Shown: in pieces, positions 1 to 8,500 of the stretch
Position numbering within the stretch: the first letter of the stretch is position 1
Layout of the letters: the number at the start of each line of letters is the position of its first letter
Origin: Bacteroidales bacterium
Lineage (GTDB): Bacteria; Bacteroidota; Bacteroidia; Bacteroidales; UBA932
Length of the DNA stretch: 60,567 nucleotides
Assembly (NCBI GenBank): GCA_015060325.1
Contig: SUYQ01000015.1
Span: forward strand, 1 to 60,567
Direction of reading: 5' to 3'
Position numbers and translations under genes: made by a program
Notes under the pieces: model-generated
Databases searched by the model: none
What the model was told of the DNA's origin: nothing
The model's input: only the letters and a program-made list of their open reading frames with translations

Positions 1-2
1 TG

Positions 3-35
3 TACTTCAATGACGAAAAGAAGTCCAAGAAATAA
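3..35 (+). CDS. C-terminal end of a gene that begins before the window (partial)
   Basis: An open frame entering from the left edge reads Y-F-N-D-E-K-K-S-K-K and stops with TAA. A strong terminator palindrome begins 18 bases after that stop, which supports it as a true gene end. Ten residues with a lysine-rich tail are too few to identify the product. Confidence 0.55.
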   Translation, partial: YFNDEKKSKK

Positions 36-53
36 GGAGATCTTTACATTGCT

Positions 54-93
54 AAAAGTGGTTGGTGAACGAGCTCGTTCACCAACCACTTTT
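54..93 (+). terminator. Perfect 40-bp palindromic terminator
   Basis: A 17-base stem (AAAAGTGGTTGGTGAAC and its exact complement) closes over a GAGCTC loop. The stem ends in four A and four T, so it can stop transcription from either side. It follows the partial gene ending at 35. The half-stem ACCAACCA recurs at 102-109, as if part of the palindrome had been duplicated. Confidence 0.8.
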
Positions 94-127
94 GTCATGA
101 TCACCAACCAAAAATGTCAATTATACC

Positions 128-135
128 TAAATTTG
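128..135 (+). promoter_or_regulatory. Bacteroidetes -7 box TAAATTTG upstream of the 172-492 lipoprotein gene
   Basis: TAAATTTG matches the TAnnTTTG consensus and lies 36 bases before the ATG at 172. I see no well-placed -33 TTG, so this is a partial promoter match. Confidence 0.5.
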
Positions 136-171
136 TAGAAATCAAACACAATAACACTAAACACGATTATT

Positions 172-492
172 ATGAAAAAATTGTTCATTATTATGGCATT
201 GAGTGTGACTCTTCTATGCACACCATCCTGCCGTTGGATTCATGAGACATTTTATCCAACCGAAGATTGTGCCGAGTGGTATCTCGATGAAATTTATGAC
301 GCCGCATTAGATGGAGATGAAAAGAAAGCATCTGAACGCTACGACCAAATGATGGATTGGTACGACGATTTGAGCTCAAGCGACAAGAGGAAAGCTGATA
401 AGGCTGCCCTCAAGTGGATGGACAAACATCCATCGCCAATATCTGGAACTAAAAGTCGTATTACATACAAAGTGTTCCGCCTAATTGCTTAA
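172..492 (+). CDS. Small predicted lipoprotein, function unknown
   Basis: This 106-residue protein has a hydrophobic signal segment (residues 4-15) and a possible lipidation cysteine at Cys20 in T-P-S-C, with Cys16 as an alternative. The mature part is acidic and helical, with a pattern A-A-x-x-G-D followed about 19 residues later by L-S-x-S and then A-A-L. The same spacing occurs in the lipoprotein at 5257-5532, so the two may be distant paralogues bracketing the kinase region. A -7 box lies upstream and a terminator hairpin follows at 525-567, so it is probably a single-gene unit. I do not recognise the family. Confidence 0.8.
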   Translation: MKKLFIIMALSVTLLCTPSCRWIHETFYPTEDCAEWYLDEIYDAALDGDEKKASERYDQMMDWYDDLSSSDKRKADKAALKWMDKHPSPISGTKSRITYKVFRLIA

Positions 493-524
493 AGGCACAA
501 TAAGGCGAAATATTTCGATTGCAC

Positions 525-567
525 TGCCATGCTAGAAAGATAAAAGCTACACCTTTCTAGCATGGCA
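525..567 (+). terminator. Terminator of the 172-492 gene
   Basis: A perfect 15-base stem (TGCCATGCTAGAAAG at 525-539 with its complement at 553-567) encloses a 13-base loop and is followed by TTTTAT. A shorter palindrome, CGAAATATTTCG, lies just before it at about 506-517. Confidence 0.8.
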
Positions 568-922
568 TTTTATGACGTTATACAGACTCAACGGAAAATA
601 CCGGTTGTTTTGCATTCTGTCAGACCGTCCGGCATGTTGTTCTTGAACACTTACCGCCCCATTGTCATCCTGAGCGCAGCGAAGGATCTTGAACACAGAC
701 CGCCTCACTTTCATCCTGAGCGTCCCTCTGTCATCCTGAGCGAAGCGAAGGATCTTTACGGCTAACCCGCAGAACTCCGAGTCAGCAAAGTGAAACCGCC
801 TGAACGAGTTTCAAGCGATTCAGGCACAAGCGGTACCGCAAAAATTCATTTCGGCATAAAATCACCACCGCTTGGCCGAGTTTGGAGCATTTCATAGCTA
901 AGCACTCCGTCACCAGACAAAG

Positions 923-959
923 CGTGCGTAAAGGGTAATTTTGCTACCCTTCGAGCACG
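923..959 (+). repeat. CAAAA-loop hairpin H1
   Basis: CGTGC pairs with GCACG at the base and AAGGGTA pairs with TACCCTT nearer the tip. The loop is ATTTTGC, which reads GCAAAAT on the other strand. H2, H3 and H4 (1007, 4305, 36986) have the same plan with different but complementary stem bases. No poly-T tail follows, so it is not an ordinary terminator. Confidence 0.65.
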
Positions 960-1006
960 AGAAATTCTCGCATCCACCAGACAACCAACACATTACAAAA
1001 ACACAC

Positions 1007-1044
1007 CGTGCTTAAAGGGCGACCAAAACCGCCCTTCAAGCACG
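1007..1044 (+). repeat. CAAAA-loop hairpin H2
   Basis: CGTGCTT pairs with AAGCACG and AAGGGCG with CGCCCTT around the loop ACCAAAAC. Compared with H1, the inner pair GGGTA/TACCC has become GGGCG/CGCCC: both arms changed together, as expected if the folded form is what is kept. Confidence 0.65.
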
Positions 1045-1064
1045 CATGTACGCATCAGAATAGG

Positions 1065-1223
1065 GGGGCTAAAAGGCAACAGCCAGGCGCGAGGAGAGCC
1101 CTTCAGGGTCGAGCTCGCCGCAGCGCCTGCGCTGTAGTCGTCGGAGACCGCATATTCCGACGACGGTGCCGCGCACAACATACCAGATTTCTCCACTCGC
1201 TCCGCTCAGTCGAAATGACAGTG
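1065..1223 (+). repeat. Multi-hairpin repeat element, copy 1
   Basis: This stretch is closely similar to 4396-4557, differing at roughly one base in fifteen plus a 3-base gap. It has several local hairpins: GGC-AACA-GCC; CCC/GGG nested within GAGC/GCTC; CAGCGC-CT-GCGCTG; and GTCGTCGGA/TCCGACGAC. The loop of the last hairpin differs between copies while the stem does not. Each copy ends in a GTCAT element in minus orientation. It has no open frame of note and may be a structured RNA or a non-autonomous mobile repeat. Confidence 0.7.
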
Positions 1224-1417
1224 GGCGCTCGGTTGAAATCAACAAAGTCGCTTGAGCGCTCCTCTGTCATCCTGAGCGCCAGCGAAGGATCTTTACATGA
1301 ATATTGTCGACCCGCTGCACAGACACGATTGTATTCAACAAAACGTGCTGCCTTAAATGCAGCACGTAAATAAATCAAATGAATCAAATACATCAATGAA
1401 CAGGCTCCCGCCTGGTT

Positions 1418-3670
1418 CTAATCTTCTAGGACTGGGCGGACACTGAACCCGTAGCTACGGCCGCCCCAACTCACACCGTGGCGGACCTCGCCGAAGCCGA
1501 GGCCGTACGCGCAGTCGGCATTGTCCTCGTATGGCGTAGAGCTCCAGTAGAAGCCGTTCGAACCAACGCCGTTCTCATCAGCACCGTAGCGCCAGCCCGC
1601 AGCAGGGAGGAAGATGCTCTGGCCGTTCTTCTTACTGGTAACCTTGTAACCGTTGTGACCGTTCTGAGTTGTCCATTCCCAGGTACAGTGTTCACACAGT
1701 TCCTCAAATTCTTTCTCCGTCGGCAGGCGCCAGTCGCCACCCCAGCTCGCACGAGCAGCGTCGTACGATGGTTTACCTCCGATATTTTTCCATTTTGAAT
1801 CTGAACTTCCGTAAGAATCGCTGTTGTTATCCGTATATGTTGACTTGGTCCTCGTATCTCCCCAGGCATAATATTTCCCATAATCTCCCGGACGAGAAGC
1901 ACCTACGTTGCACGTTGCCCATTTGACGCTCAAGCCCAAGTCTACCCATTCATGATTCTTATGAGTGCCGGTCAGGGAAGCAGACCCTACTGCCTTATTC
2001 TTGGTTGCCTCTTCGGCTTTCTTCTTTGCCGCTGCCTGTTCTTTAGCTAGCTCCGCTGCTGCTTGAACCTCGGACAAACGTTTCACCGCACGGCCGGCAG
2101 AAGCGGAAGCATTCCGATTGAATCGGTCTGAATACTCTATTCGCGTATATCCCGACTCTATTTCCGCTGCGGACTTGTACTTCTCAATTGCAGACTTAAG
2201 AGAAGACTCGTCTCCTTTATCACATAGTTTATCTGCGGCGGATATCAGGTCGTTATATCTCGTAAGGTCGTCATTGAATTGTTCTTCAGCTGCTTTCTTC
2301 TTCGATTCTGCCTCCTCCAATTCCTTAAGTTTATTTTCCACTCGTTTCAATGCTCCGGCGGCATCCTGACAGAACAACGAACCGTAATCCTTGGACTGTG
2401 ACCATTTCTCTTCTAATTCTTTTGCTGAGGTATACTTCTCTTTGGCCTTCAGTAAAGTCGCATCATTCTCTTCAAACTCCGCTCCCATCTCCATCAAACT
2501 TGCATACTGCTGAGCGTCACTTCTTGCTTGATCGGCTTCTGTTGGGGATTTACTTACACTCTGCTGAGCGTCACTTCTTGCTTGATCGGCTTCTGTTGAG
2601 GATGAAGGGTTACCCATAAACAGCACCGCAGCTGCACAAGTGAAAGCCACAAACAATGCCAGCAACAACCACAGCCATTTGCGGGATGGCTTCTTTGAAG
2701 ACTGACGAGATTCATGAGACGGGGTAGGAACCGGTTCCGAATCGTCGACTGCAACCGCTTCTACAGTCTCGATCTCAGTCGATTCATCCGGATCTTCAGC
2801 CGGAACGGGAACGGCCAGAGCGGCATCAAGAAGACCGAGGAACTCCTCGATGCTCTGAGGACGATCCTTGCGGCGGGGCTGCATGGATTTCTCAATGACG
2901 GATGCAATTTCGGAAGGTACAGATGAAGGGAATGGTGGAAGACCATCTTCATACACATCATCCGCCTCCGGAGGAGTATGCCCTGTAATGAGCTTGTAAA
3001 AAGTTGCACCTAAAGAATAGATGTCGGTAGACGGAGTGAACTGCGATACTCCGCCAGACTTGTTCTGCTCCAATGGAGCATAGCCACGACTCAGACCCAC
3101 CGGGGTCGAGCTGGTCTGGCTGCCGTCTTCAGCATCATAGTGCTTCGAGACACCGAAATCGATCAGCACAGCATTGCCGCTCTCATCCAGAAGAATATTT
3201 GACGGCTTGACGTCCAGATGCATCGTATTACGCTTGTGGAGATAAGAAAGGGCCGATGCGATCTGACGGATATAGCCGGAGGCTTCGTCAACAGACAATG
3301 GGAGGTCAAGTGAAGACAATGAGCCGCCGTCATGATATTCCATCACATAGTAGGCAGTACCGTTCTCCTCGAAGACATCATATATATTGACGATATTGGG
3401 ATGTCTGAGCGACGCGATGGTCTTTGCCTCACGTATGAACTTCTCCTTGAAGCGGATGACCGTCTGGCGGCTGCCGCTGGTGCCAAGGGTGACAGAAGAT
3501 GTGTCGGCATCACGCTCACAGAGATCCTTCATGAAGAACTCCTTGATCGCCACCTTGCGGTCTAGACCTGACTGGACAGCCAGATATGTGATGCCGAAGC
3601 CGCCCTGACCGAGCAGTTTCTCTATCCTGTATTCGCCGCGCTTAAGGACGGCACCGTTTTTCAAATGCAT
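1418..3670 (-). CDS. Membrane Ser/Thr protein kinase with C-terminal FISUMP-like domain
   Basis: A 750-residue Hanks-type kinase predicted to sit in the inner membrane. The kinase domain covers about residues 14-270, with glycine loop GQGGFG (21-26), ATP-binding Lys43, catalytic loop H-L-D-V-K-P-S-N and DFG. HLD replaces the usual HRD, so it is a non-RD kinase. A single membrane segment lies near 327-350. It is followed by coiled coil with an 18-residue tandem repeat (EADQARSDAQQ twice). From about 570 to the end is a FISUMP-like domain (WVDLGLSVKWATCNVG, WRLPTEKEFEEL, YWSST, SVRPV). The start was chosen at MHLKNG because the longer frame would begin almost at the predicted transcription start. 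The kinase end faces the cytoplasm and the FISUMP end is predicted outside, so it may pass a surface signal inward; targets are unknown. Confidence 0.9.
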   Translation of the reverse strand: MHLKNGAVLKRGEYRIEKLLGQGGFGITYLAVQSGLDRKVAIKEFFMKDLCERDADTSSVTLGTSGSRQTVIRFKEKFIREAKTIASLRHPNIVNIYDVFEENGTAYYVMEYHDGGSLSSLDLPLSVDEASGYIRQIASALSYLHKRNTMHLDVKPSNILLDESGNAVLIDFGVSKHYDAEDGSQTSSTPVGLSRGYAPLEQNKSGGVSQFTPSTDIYSLGATFYKLITGHTPPEADDVYEDGLPPFPSSVPSEIASVIEKSMQPRRKDRPQSIEEFLGLLDAALAVPVPAEDPDESTEIETVEAVAVDDSEPVPTPSHESRQSSKKPSRKWLWLLLALFVAFTCAAAVLFMGNPSSSTEADQARSDAQQSVSKSPTEADQARSDAQQYASLMEMGAEFEENDATLLKAKEKYTSAKELEEKWSQSKDYGSLFCQDAAGALKRVENKLKELEEAESKKKAAEEQFNDDLTRYNDLISAADKLCDKGDESSLKSAIEKYKSAAEIESGYTRIEYSDRFNRNASASAGRAVKRLSEVQAAAELAKEQAAAKKKAEEATKNKAVGSASLTGTHKNHEWVDLGLSVKWATCNVGASRPGDYGKYYAWGDTRTKSTYTDNNSDSYGSSDSKWKNIGGKPSYDAARASWGGDWRLPTEKEFEELCEHCTWEWTTQNGHNGYKVTSKKNGQSIFLPAAGWRYGADENGVGSNGFYWSSTPYEDNADCAYGLGFGEVRHGVSWGGRSYGFSVRPVLED
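2507..2598 (-). repeat. In-frame 54-bp tandem duplication in the kinase coiled coil
   Basis: A 38-base string is identical at 2507-2544 and 2561-2598, a period of 54 bases or 18 codons. It encodes two copies of T-E-A-D-Q-A-R-S-D-A-Q-Q just outside the membrane segment. The near identity suggests recent duplication and possible length variation between strains. Confidence 0.85.
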
Positions 3671-3702
3671 AATGATTTCGGTTTGTCTTATGAATTGCAA
3701 CC

Positions 3703-3734
3703 CAAAGGTAACATTTTATTGACTACCAAGCAAA
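3703..3734 (-). promoter_or_regulatory. Promoter of the kinase gene
   Basis: On the minus strand TACCTTTG (3703-3710) matches the -7 consensus and TTTG (3731-3734) lies 20 bases upstream, which is correct Bacteroidetes spacing. Transcription would start near 3697, placing the ATG at 3670 in a short leader. Confidence 0.7.
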
Positions 3735-4006
3735 CCGCTCACGCTTACTGTACGAAATGGTGGGATTTCCGTATGAAATGACGGGGGCAGGTCTGGTGAG
3801 TAGATTTCTCCACTCGCTACGCTCGGTCGAAATGACAGTGGGAGAAATAGTGTGAAAGATGTTTCGCTTCGCTCAACATGACAACTTGAGCATCTCGAAC
3901 AACATGTCATCCTGAGGAGCACAGCGACGTGAGGATCTCGAACACTTACCGCCCCACTGTCATCCTGAGCGCAGCGAAGGATCTTTTGCTCTGCTGGAAA
4001 CCTACA

Positions 4007-4150
4007 GCAAAACCCTTGGGAGGACCGATGTGGCACACAGCGCACAAAATGCAGATTAGGACTCCCAAGGGTGCAGAATCATGAACCAGTAGGAATCGCA
4101 ACATGCCACAGAACGCACCAGAGCAAGATCTCCTGTCCCAAGGGTTTTGC
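4007..4150 (+). repeat. Three-armed inverted repeat with competing pairings
   Basis: GCAAAACCCTTGGGA at 4007-4021 is exactly complementary to 4136-4150. Its inner part is also complementary, over 11 bases, to CTCCCAAGGGT at 4062-4072. The first arm could therefore pair with either of the other two but not both. No gene follows closely, so attenuation is only a guess; it could also be the ends of a small decayed element. Confidence 0.5.
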
Positions 4151-4304
4151 AAAAGAGATACACAATGACTTGCATGCACCGCAGCTGCCGAAACGCCAAC
4201 TTCTCCAAATAATAGTAATTCGCAACAAATAGAAAAGACCACAAAGGCACCCTGCAGCCATGCCAAAATGGTCACGTAACGCCCTCACCATCAGCAACAT
4301 AACA

Positions 4305-4341
4305 ATCAACACGGTGGGTCAAAAATACCCACCGTGTTGAT
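4305..4341 (+). repeat. CAAAA-loop hairpin H3
   Basis: A perfect 15-base stem (ATCAACACGGTGGGT) with loop CAAAAAT. Its core is nearly the same as H4 at 36986-37028. About 50 bases after each also align loosely (ATTACGTGTCCATAAACAAACC here and a diverged version there), so the repeat is larger than the hairpin. Confidence 0.7.
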
Positions 4342-4395
4342 AGTCAAACAATTAATAGACAGCGCATTACGTGTCCATAAACAAACCATTCCAGA

Positions 4396-4557
4396 GGGGC
4401 TAATAGGCAACAGCCAGGCGCGAGGAGAGCCCCTCAGGGTCGAGCTCCCCGCAGCGCCTGCGCTGTAGTCGTCGGAAACCGTATATTCCGACGACGGTGC
4501 CGCGCATAACTAGCATACAGATTTCTCCACTCGCTCCGCTCGGTCGAAATGACAGTG
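4396..4557 (+). repeat. Multi-hairpin repeat element, copy 2
   Basis: The second copy of the element at 1065-1223, in the same orientation, with the same set of hairpins and again ending in a minus-oriented GTCAT element (4519-4553). The kinase gene lies between the two copies. Confidence 0.7.
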
Positions 4558-5036
4558 GAGCGCGCAAGTGGAACCTTCGATCAGAATGACAGGTGGCTGG
4601 TCGGTTGGATAGATTTCTCCACTCGCTCCGCTCGGTCGAAATGACAGTGGGCGGAATAGTGCGAAAGATGTTTCGCTTCGCTCAACATGACAATGGGGCG
4701 CGCTCGGTCGAAATGACAGTGGGAATCACTCGGTCGAAATCGACTTGCCGCTTGAGCGCCAGCGAAAGAAATGACAATGAGACGAAAGGAAGGAATGACA
4801 GTAAGGAAAATGATGCAAAAAATGTTTCGCTTCGCTCAACATGACAGGGTTGGCACTTCTAATAACATGTAAGACTAATGGGGCGTACCAGTGGAACATT
4901 CGGTCAAAATGACAGGTGGCAGGTCGGTTGGGTAGATGTATCTCGCTGCAGTTCAAGCGGGAAAATGACTGTAGAAGGTTGGACAGAAAAACAGCTGAAA
5001 AGTTGTCGTGATTGGGATATGGGAGAGTGGTATGTC

Positions 5037-5143
5037 TTGACGTCAACAAAACAGCATATTTATTGACGTCGTGAGCTGTTTTTTCGTTTTAAATGCCGTT
5101 TTGGCCTCGTCTCGTCAAAAAAGTAAGGTATTTTTTGACGTCG
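5037..5143. repeat. Twin-hairpin TTGACGTC element, copy A
   Basis: Two hairpins flank a linker of about 40 bases: GACGTCAA (5039-5046) with TTGACGTC (5063-5070), and CGTCAAAAAA (5113-5122) with TTTTTTGACG (5131-5140). The linker (TGTTTTTTC...AAATG..GTTTT) aligns with the linker of copy B at 58571-58675. Confidence 0.6.
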
Positions 5144-5201
5144 CATTAGTATAATACGGCTACATGCATGGCAGAGCAGTGCTTGGACAGAGCTATTGCA
5201 A

Positions 5202-5232
5202 AAGGGTTGGCCTTGTTTCAAGACCAACCCTT
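5202..5232 (-). terminator. Terminator of the 5257-5532 lipoprotein gene
   Basis: AAGGGTTGG and CTTG pair with CAAG and CCAACCCTT, with one mismatch and a TTT loop. It lies 25 bases past the lipoprotein stop on the minus strand. Confidence 0.7.
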
Positions 5233-5256
5233 AGGATATCATGTATTAAACTCGTC

Positions 5257-5532
5257 TCAGTAGAGTAACCTTTCTCCTGCTTCAAGTGCAGCCTCATTGT
5301 AAATTTCAAGTTCACTTTCAGACAAAGTTTCTGCATACTCAGCCTCTTCCATAGCTATTTCTTGCAAACGATCATAATCGCCATTCATTGAAGCTTTTGC
5401 TGCTTCCTTGACTATATACTCCGCCTTTGCCTTAATTGCAGCATTACGATCTTTCTTTGATGAGCCACCAGAACAAGAAACCAGAGAAAATGCCAACACG
5501 ATAGTCGCGCAGAATAATAATACCTTTTTCAT
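5257..5532 (-). CDS. Small predicted lipoprotein, function unknown
   Basis: A 91-residue protein with a signal peptide and a clear lipobox L-V-S-C at Cys20 followed by S-G-G-S-S, then a charged helical body rich in Ala, Glu and Lys. The start is the ATG encoding MKKVLLF: the in-frame codons further upstream lie close to the predicted transcription start and would put non-signal residues in front. The body shares spacing with the 172-492 lipoprotein (small residues then G-D, later L-S-x-S, then A-A-L). It has its own consensus promoter and terminator. No function is recognised. Confidence 0.8.
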   Translation of the reverse strand: MKKVLLFCATIVLAFSLVSCSGGSSKKDRNAAIKAKAEYIVKEAAKASMNGDYDRLQEIAMEEAEYAETLSESELEIYNEAALEAGERLLY

Positions 5533-5557
5533 AATTGTATTTTTAAATTGAGACACT

Positions 5558-5588
5558 CAAAGTTAATATACTTTATTATAAAAACAAA
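5558..5588 (-). promoter_or_regulatory. Promoter of the 5257-5532 lipoprotein gene
   Basis: On the minus strand TAACTTTG (5558-5565) and TTTG (5585-5588) are 19 bases apart, a full match to the Bacteroidetes -7/-33 pattern. Confidence 0.7.
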
Positions 5589-5594
5589 CTACTT

Positions 5595-8500
5595 TTAAAA
5601 TTTCGACTCAAAATTCCCGCAAAACGCGTCGTTGGCAATGTAGTGCGGTGCATAGATGGATTCGACCTCAGCGACAGGGGATGCGAAGACACCTTCCTGA
5701 GTGACGAACCACTCCTCCTCCAGAGTCGACTCCTCTTCCGGGAACGTGTCGACCCAATACAATGTACAGTCTGACTTCACCTCCCTGTATGCATATGGAG
5801 AGATGCTGAACACACTGTAAGAAAGAGGCCTGAACCAGCCACCGGTCCATCCTGAGAGTTGCTCGCACGGACGCATGCATGCCGGTCTCGGAACAGAGAT
5901 CCTGACAAAGCTTCTGTTCTCCTCGCTCCAGACCGAACACTTTGCAGTCACCTTGTCGCCCACATGCAGCACATCTCCTGCCGACAGTTCCTTTCCGTCC
6001 CTGTAATATCTGACAGATATCCTGAAACCATTGCCAGCTGCATCGATAGTGTCAAACGGCTTCATGAAACGTTTAGAAAGCACGATGATCTTAGTATCCT
6101 TCACCGCAGCAGACGCATCATATACAGATGCCATCGCCTCAACGAATGCAGGATCCGAACTCCACTGCTGGGTCTCCTTCTGAAGCATGATCCAGAGGCA
6201 TATTCCGTCTGCCATATCCTCCAGCCCGGAACCATACTCTGCATCTTCAGACAGATCACGGAACAGGTCGGCTATCGATGCATGCGCATACGCCTCACTC
6301 TCCAGGAGACCTCTCCACGGCAGCACGGCATTAGGATAGTAGATTCCTCCCGAAGGATGCTCAACTGCATATTGCTTCAACGACTCGAGTTCGCGCCCGA
6401 TGCTCTTGTCCATCTTCGAAGAGACAGGCACGCCCCATGTCCCGGCCAGTTTCCTGCCCTCAGCAGAAGAACTCAACTGACGCAGCACGCGAATCATCCG
6501 CACCTTGTTCAGAATGGCACCATTGGTCCAGGTATTGCCGTCCTTCGGCACAAGAAGCCCCTTGACCTCAGATAAAAATTCCTGGTATCCCTTCGAACCG
6601 GCAGCCTTTCGCGCCGCAGCTGCATCAAAATCAACCTCCGGATACATTGTCCTTACATTGAGATACTGCCACAACGACAAGGCTCCATACCACTCAGGAC
6701 GGTCCAGATCAGCGAAATACACTGAGTCCAGATACTTCACGGCAGAAGCCATGACCTCTGCGGCATCGGTTCCGAGCATATCCAGCAATCCCCTGTCCTT
6801 CAATCCGGCATAACGCTCTAGGATGAGAGCTGTGACCACTGGAGAAGACTTCATTCCACTGAACCAGCCGAATCCGCCATCAGCATTTGCACATGAGAGG
6901 ACCTTGGCCAGAGCATCAGCAGCACAGCCCACATATCCGCTCACATCTTCAGCCTCCCTGAGTCCGGCAGCCAGCAGATTGACATACAGAGCCTCAGACT
7001 GCGACACAGCATCCTTTCCGTCTGCCTGCACCACAAGCGGAAGTGCCTCCTTCAGCATATCCATCACCGACACCGACTGATGCTCGGCACCCGATGACGA
7101 TCCATTGACAAACTGGTAACGAAGTTCCTGAAGGACAGACTCTTCCGACATTCCGGAAAGAAGCACGGCGGAGTGCGCCTCACGGATGACCTGAGCGGCA
7201 GGAGATACAGGAACTGTGACAAAGATTCCGTCAGAGAGCCCCTCACCTGCAAACACGACCTTTATTCCCAGAGTATCAACTCCTTCCGGAACCTTGATCT
7301 CAAAAGGAACGGCAACAGATCCGTGTGCCGGCGCAACAACGCCACCGACCACCTCACGCATCAAAGGATCAGCCCCTTCGTAAGATTCTCCATCATACAC
7401 CTCGAACATGACTGTTCCGCCAAGATCGGCATCAGAAACATTTGAAACAGAAGCATTCATCACATAGACATCTCCTGAATAAAGATACTGAGGCCGGGCA
7501 AGGGACACCTTCATCGGAAGCGTCACCAGCATCTCCTTGCGCGCAACGGCATTGTTCATCTCCCTGTCATGGGCAAATACCGAAACCACATATGTCGACA
7601 ACTTGTCCGAAGCAGTGAAATCAAAAGTCAGCATACCATCCTTATCCGAACGCAGGAAAGGCTCGAAGGCCAGCGTAGTCGAGAACTCATCCCTGATTTC
7701 AACTTCAGCATGTCCCACCTGCATCGAAGCATCGAATGTAATTGCCACGGGTTCAGATGGTTCCAGCGATGCCTTGGTCATCCTAGGCATATCATTCCTG
7801 GCAATTTCAGACATCGTCACACCTCTTACACTACCCGCAAGAAATTCACTTTCTTCATACTCATATGCCCCATGATAACCATACCATACAGGAACGTCAC
7901 ACAACACTTCATAATATCCGTTGCTGTAATGTCCTGACACATCATTCATATACACAGTCCCGACAGGAGGCAAAACACGACGTACGGTTCCCCATGGTCT
8001 ATACTGAATCCTGTCTGCCGCAATGTCATAGACGGAAGCGACAGCCTCAACCTCAGGCACAGACTGTATGGACACGGAGCATCTCGCACCCGGAAGGCAT
8101 TCATCAACGAAACGCGTGAAATTCAAAGGTATCGTCCTCTCGGAAACCGGGCGTCGCCATATCTCTGTAAACTCAAAACACTTGCTGTCACGGAAATATA
8201 GGACATTCATCACCACTCCTTCCGGATAGTCTGACTGCCAGTCATGACTGATGGTCTTCAGAGTCCCCTTACCGACATATACAAGCTCAGACTTGAGCAG
8301 CCGCTTCGAGTCATCGAACAGTTCGACCACAGCCCACACCGGCGCCGCGCCCGCACCTATCTGTAGTGTAATACGGTCATCATCAACCACATGGAACACA
8401 TTCTCCACCTCTTCCGGAACGACCATCTTTGCAGGATCCGAAGGAAGAATCAGGAATCCTCTTTTGTATTCTCCTTTCAAAACCTCACCAGTGACGCATT

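Larger units (their letters stand above)
568..1417. repeat. Non-coding repeat-rich block downstream of the kinase gene
   Basis: No credible gene is present in these 850 bases. The block holds GTCAT-headed palindromic elements at 664-689, 730-755 and 1266-1292 (+) and 1185-1219 (-). It also holds two CAAAA-loop hairpins (923-959, 1007-1044) and one copy of a multi-hairpin element (1065-1223). A 48-base stretch ending in the first element (about 642-689) recurs at 3937-3984 with two differences. The order element, hairpin, multi-hairpin copy is repeated in the same direction on the other side of the kinase (about 3937-4557). Confidence 0.75.
3735..5201. repeat. Non-coding repeat-rich block upstream of the kinase gene
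   Basis: About 1.45 kb without a credible gene. GTCAT elements lie at 3906-3938 and 3959-3984 (+) and at 3802-3836, 3857-3882, 4519-4553, 4611-4645, 4666-4691 and 4821-4845 (-). A segment of about 100 bases containing two of them (3786-3884) recurs at 4592-4693. A further 55-base similarity links 4559-4613 with 4873-4933. A fused, truncated element near 4741-4780 looks like the product of recombination between two copies. Named sub-elements are listed separately. Confidence 0.75.

Noticed and set aside
923..1044. Tandem hairpins H1 and H2 as integron attC sites
   Set aside because: They lack the GTT...AAC core sites, no integrase is present and no gene cassettes lie between them.
568..1417. 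Small open frames in the repeat block (for example 1008-1373 plus)
   Set aside because: They are made of repeat elements read as protein, with stops and starts falling inside palindromes and Arg/Ala-rich products.
1418..1560. Possible variable region of a diversity-generating retroelement at the kinase C-terminus
   Set aside because: The end resembles the class, but no reverse transcriptase and no A-rich template repeat is visible in the window.
5859..6575. Plus-strand open frame of about 238 codons opposite the macroglobulin-like gene
   Set aside because: The opposite strand carries a clear long gene; the product is His/Arg/Cys-rich noise.
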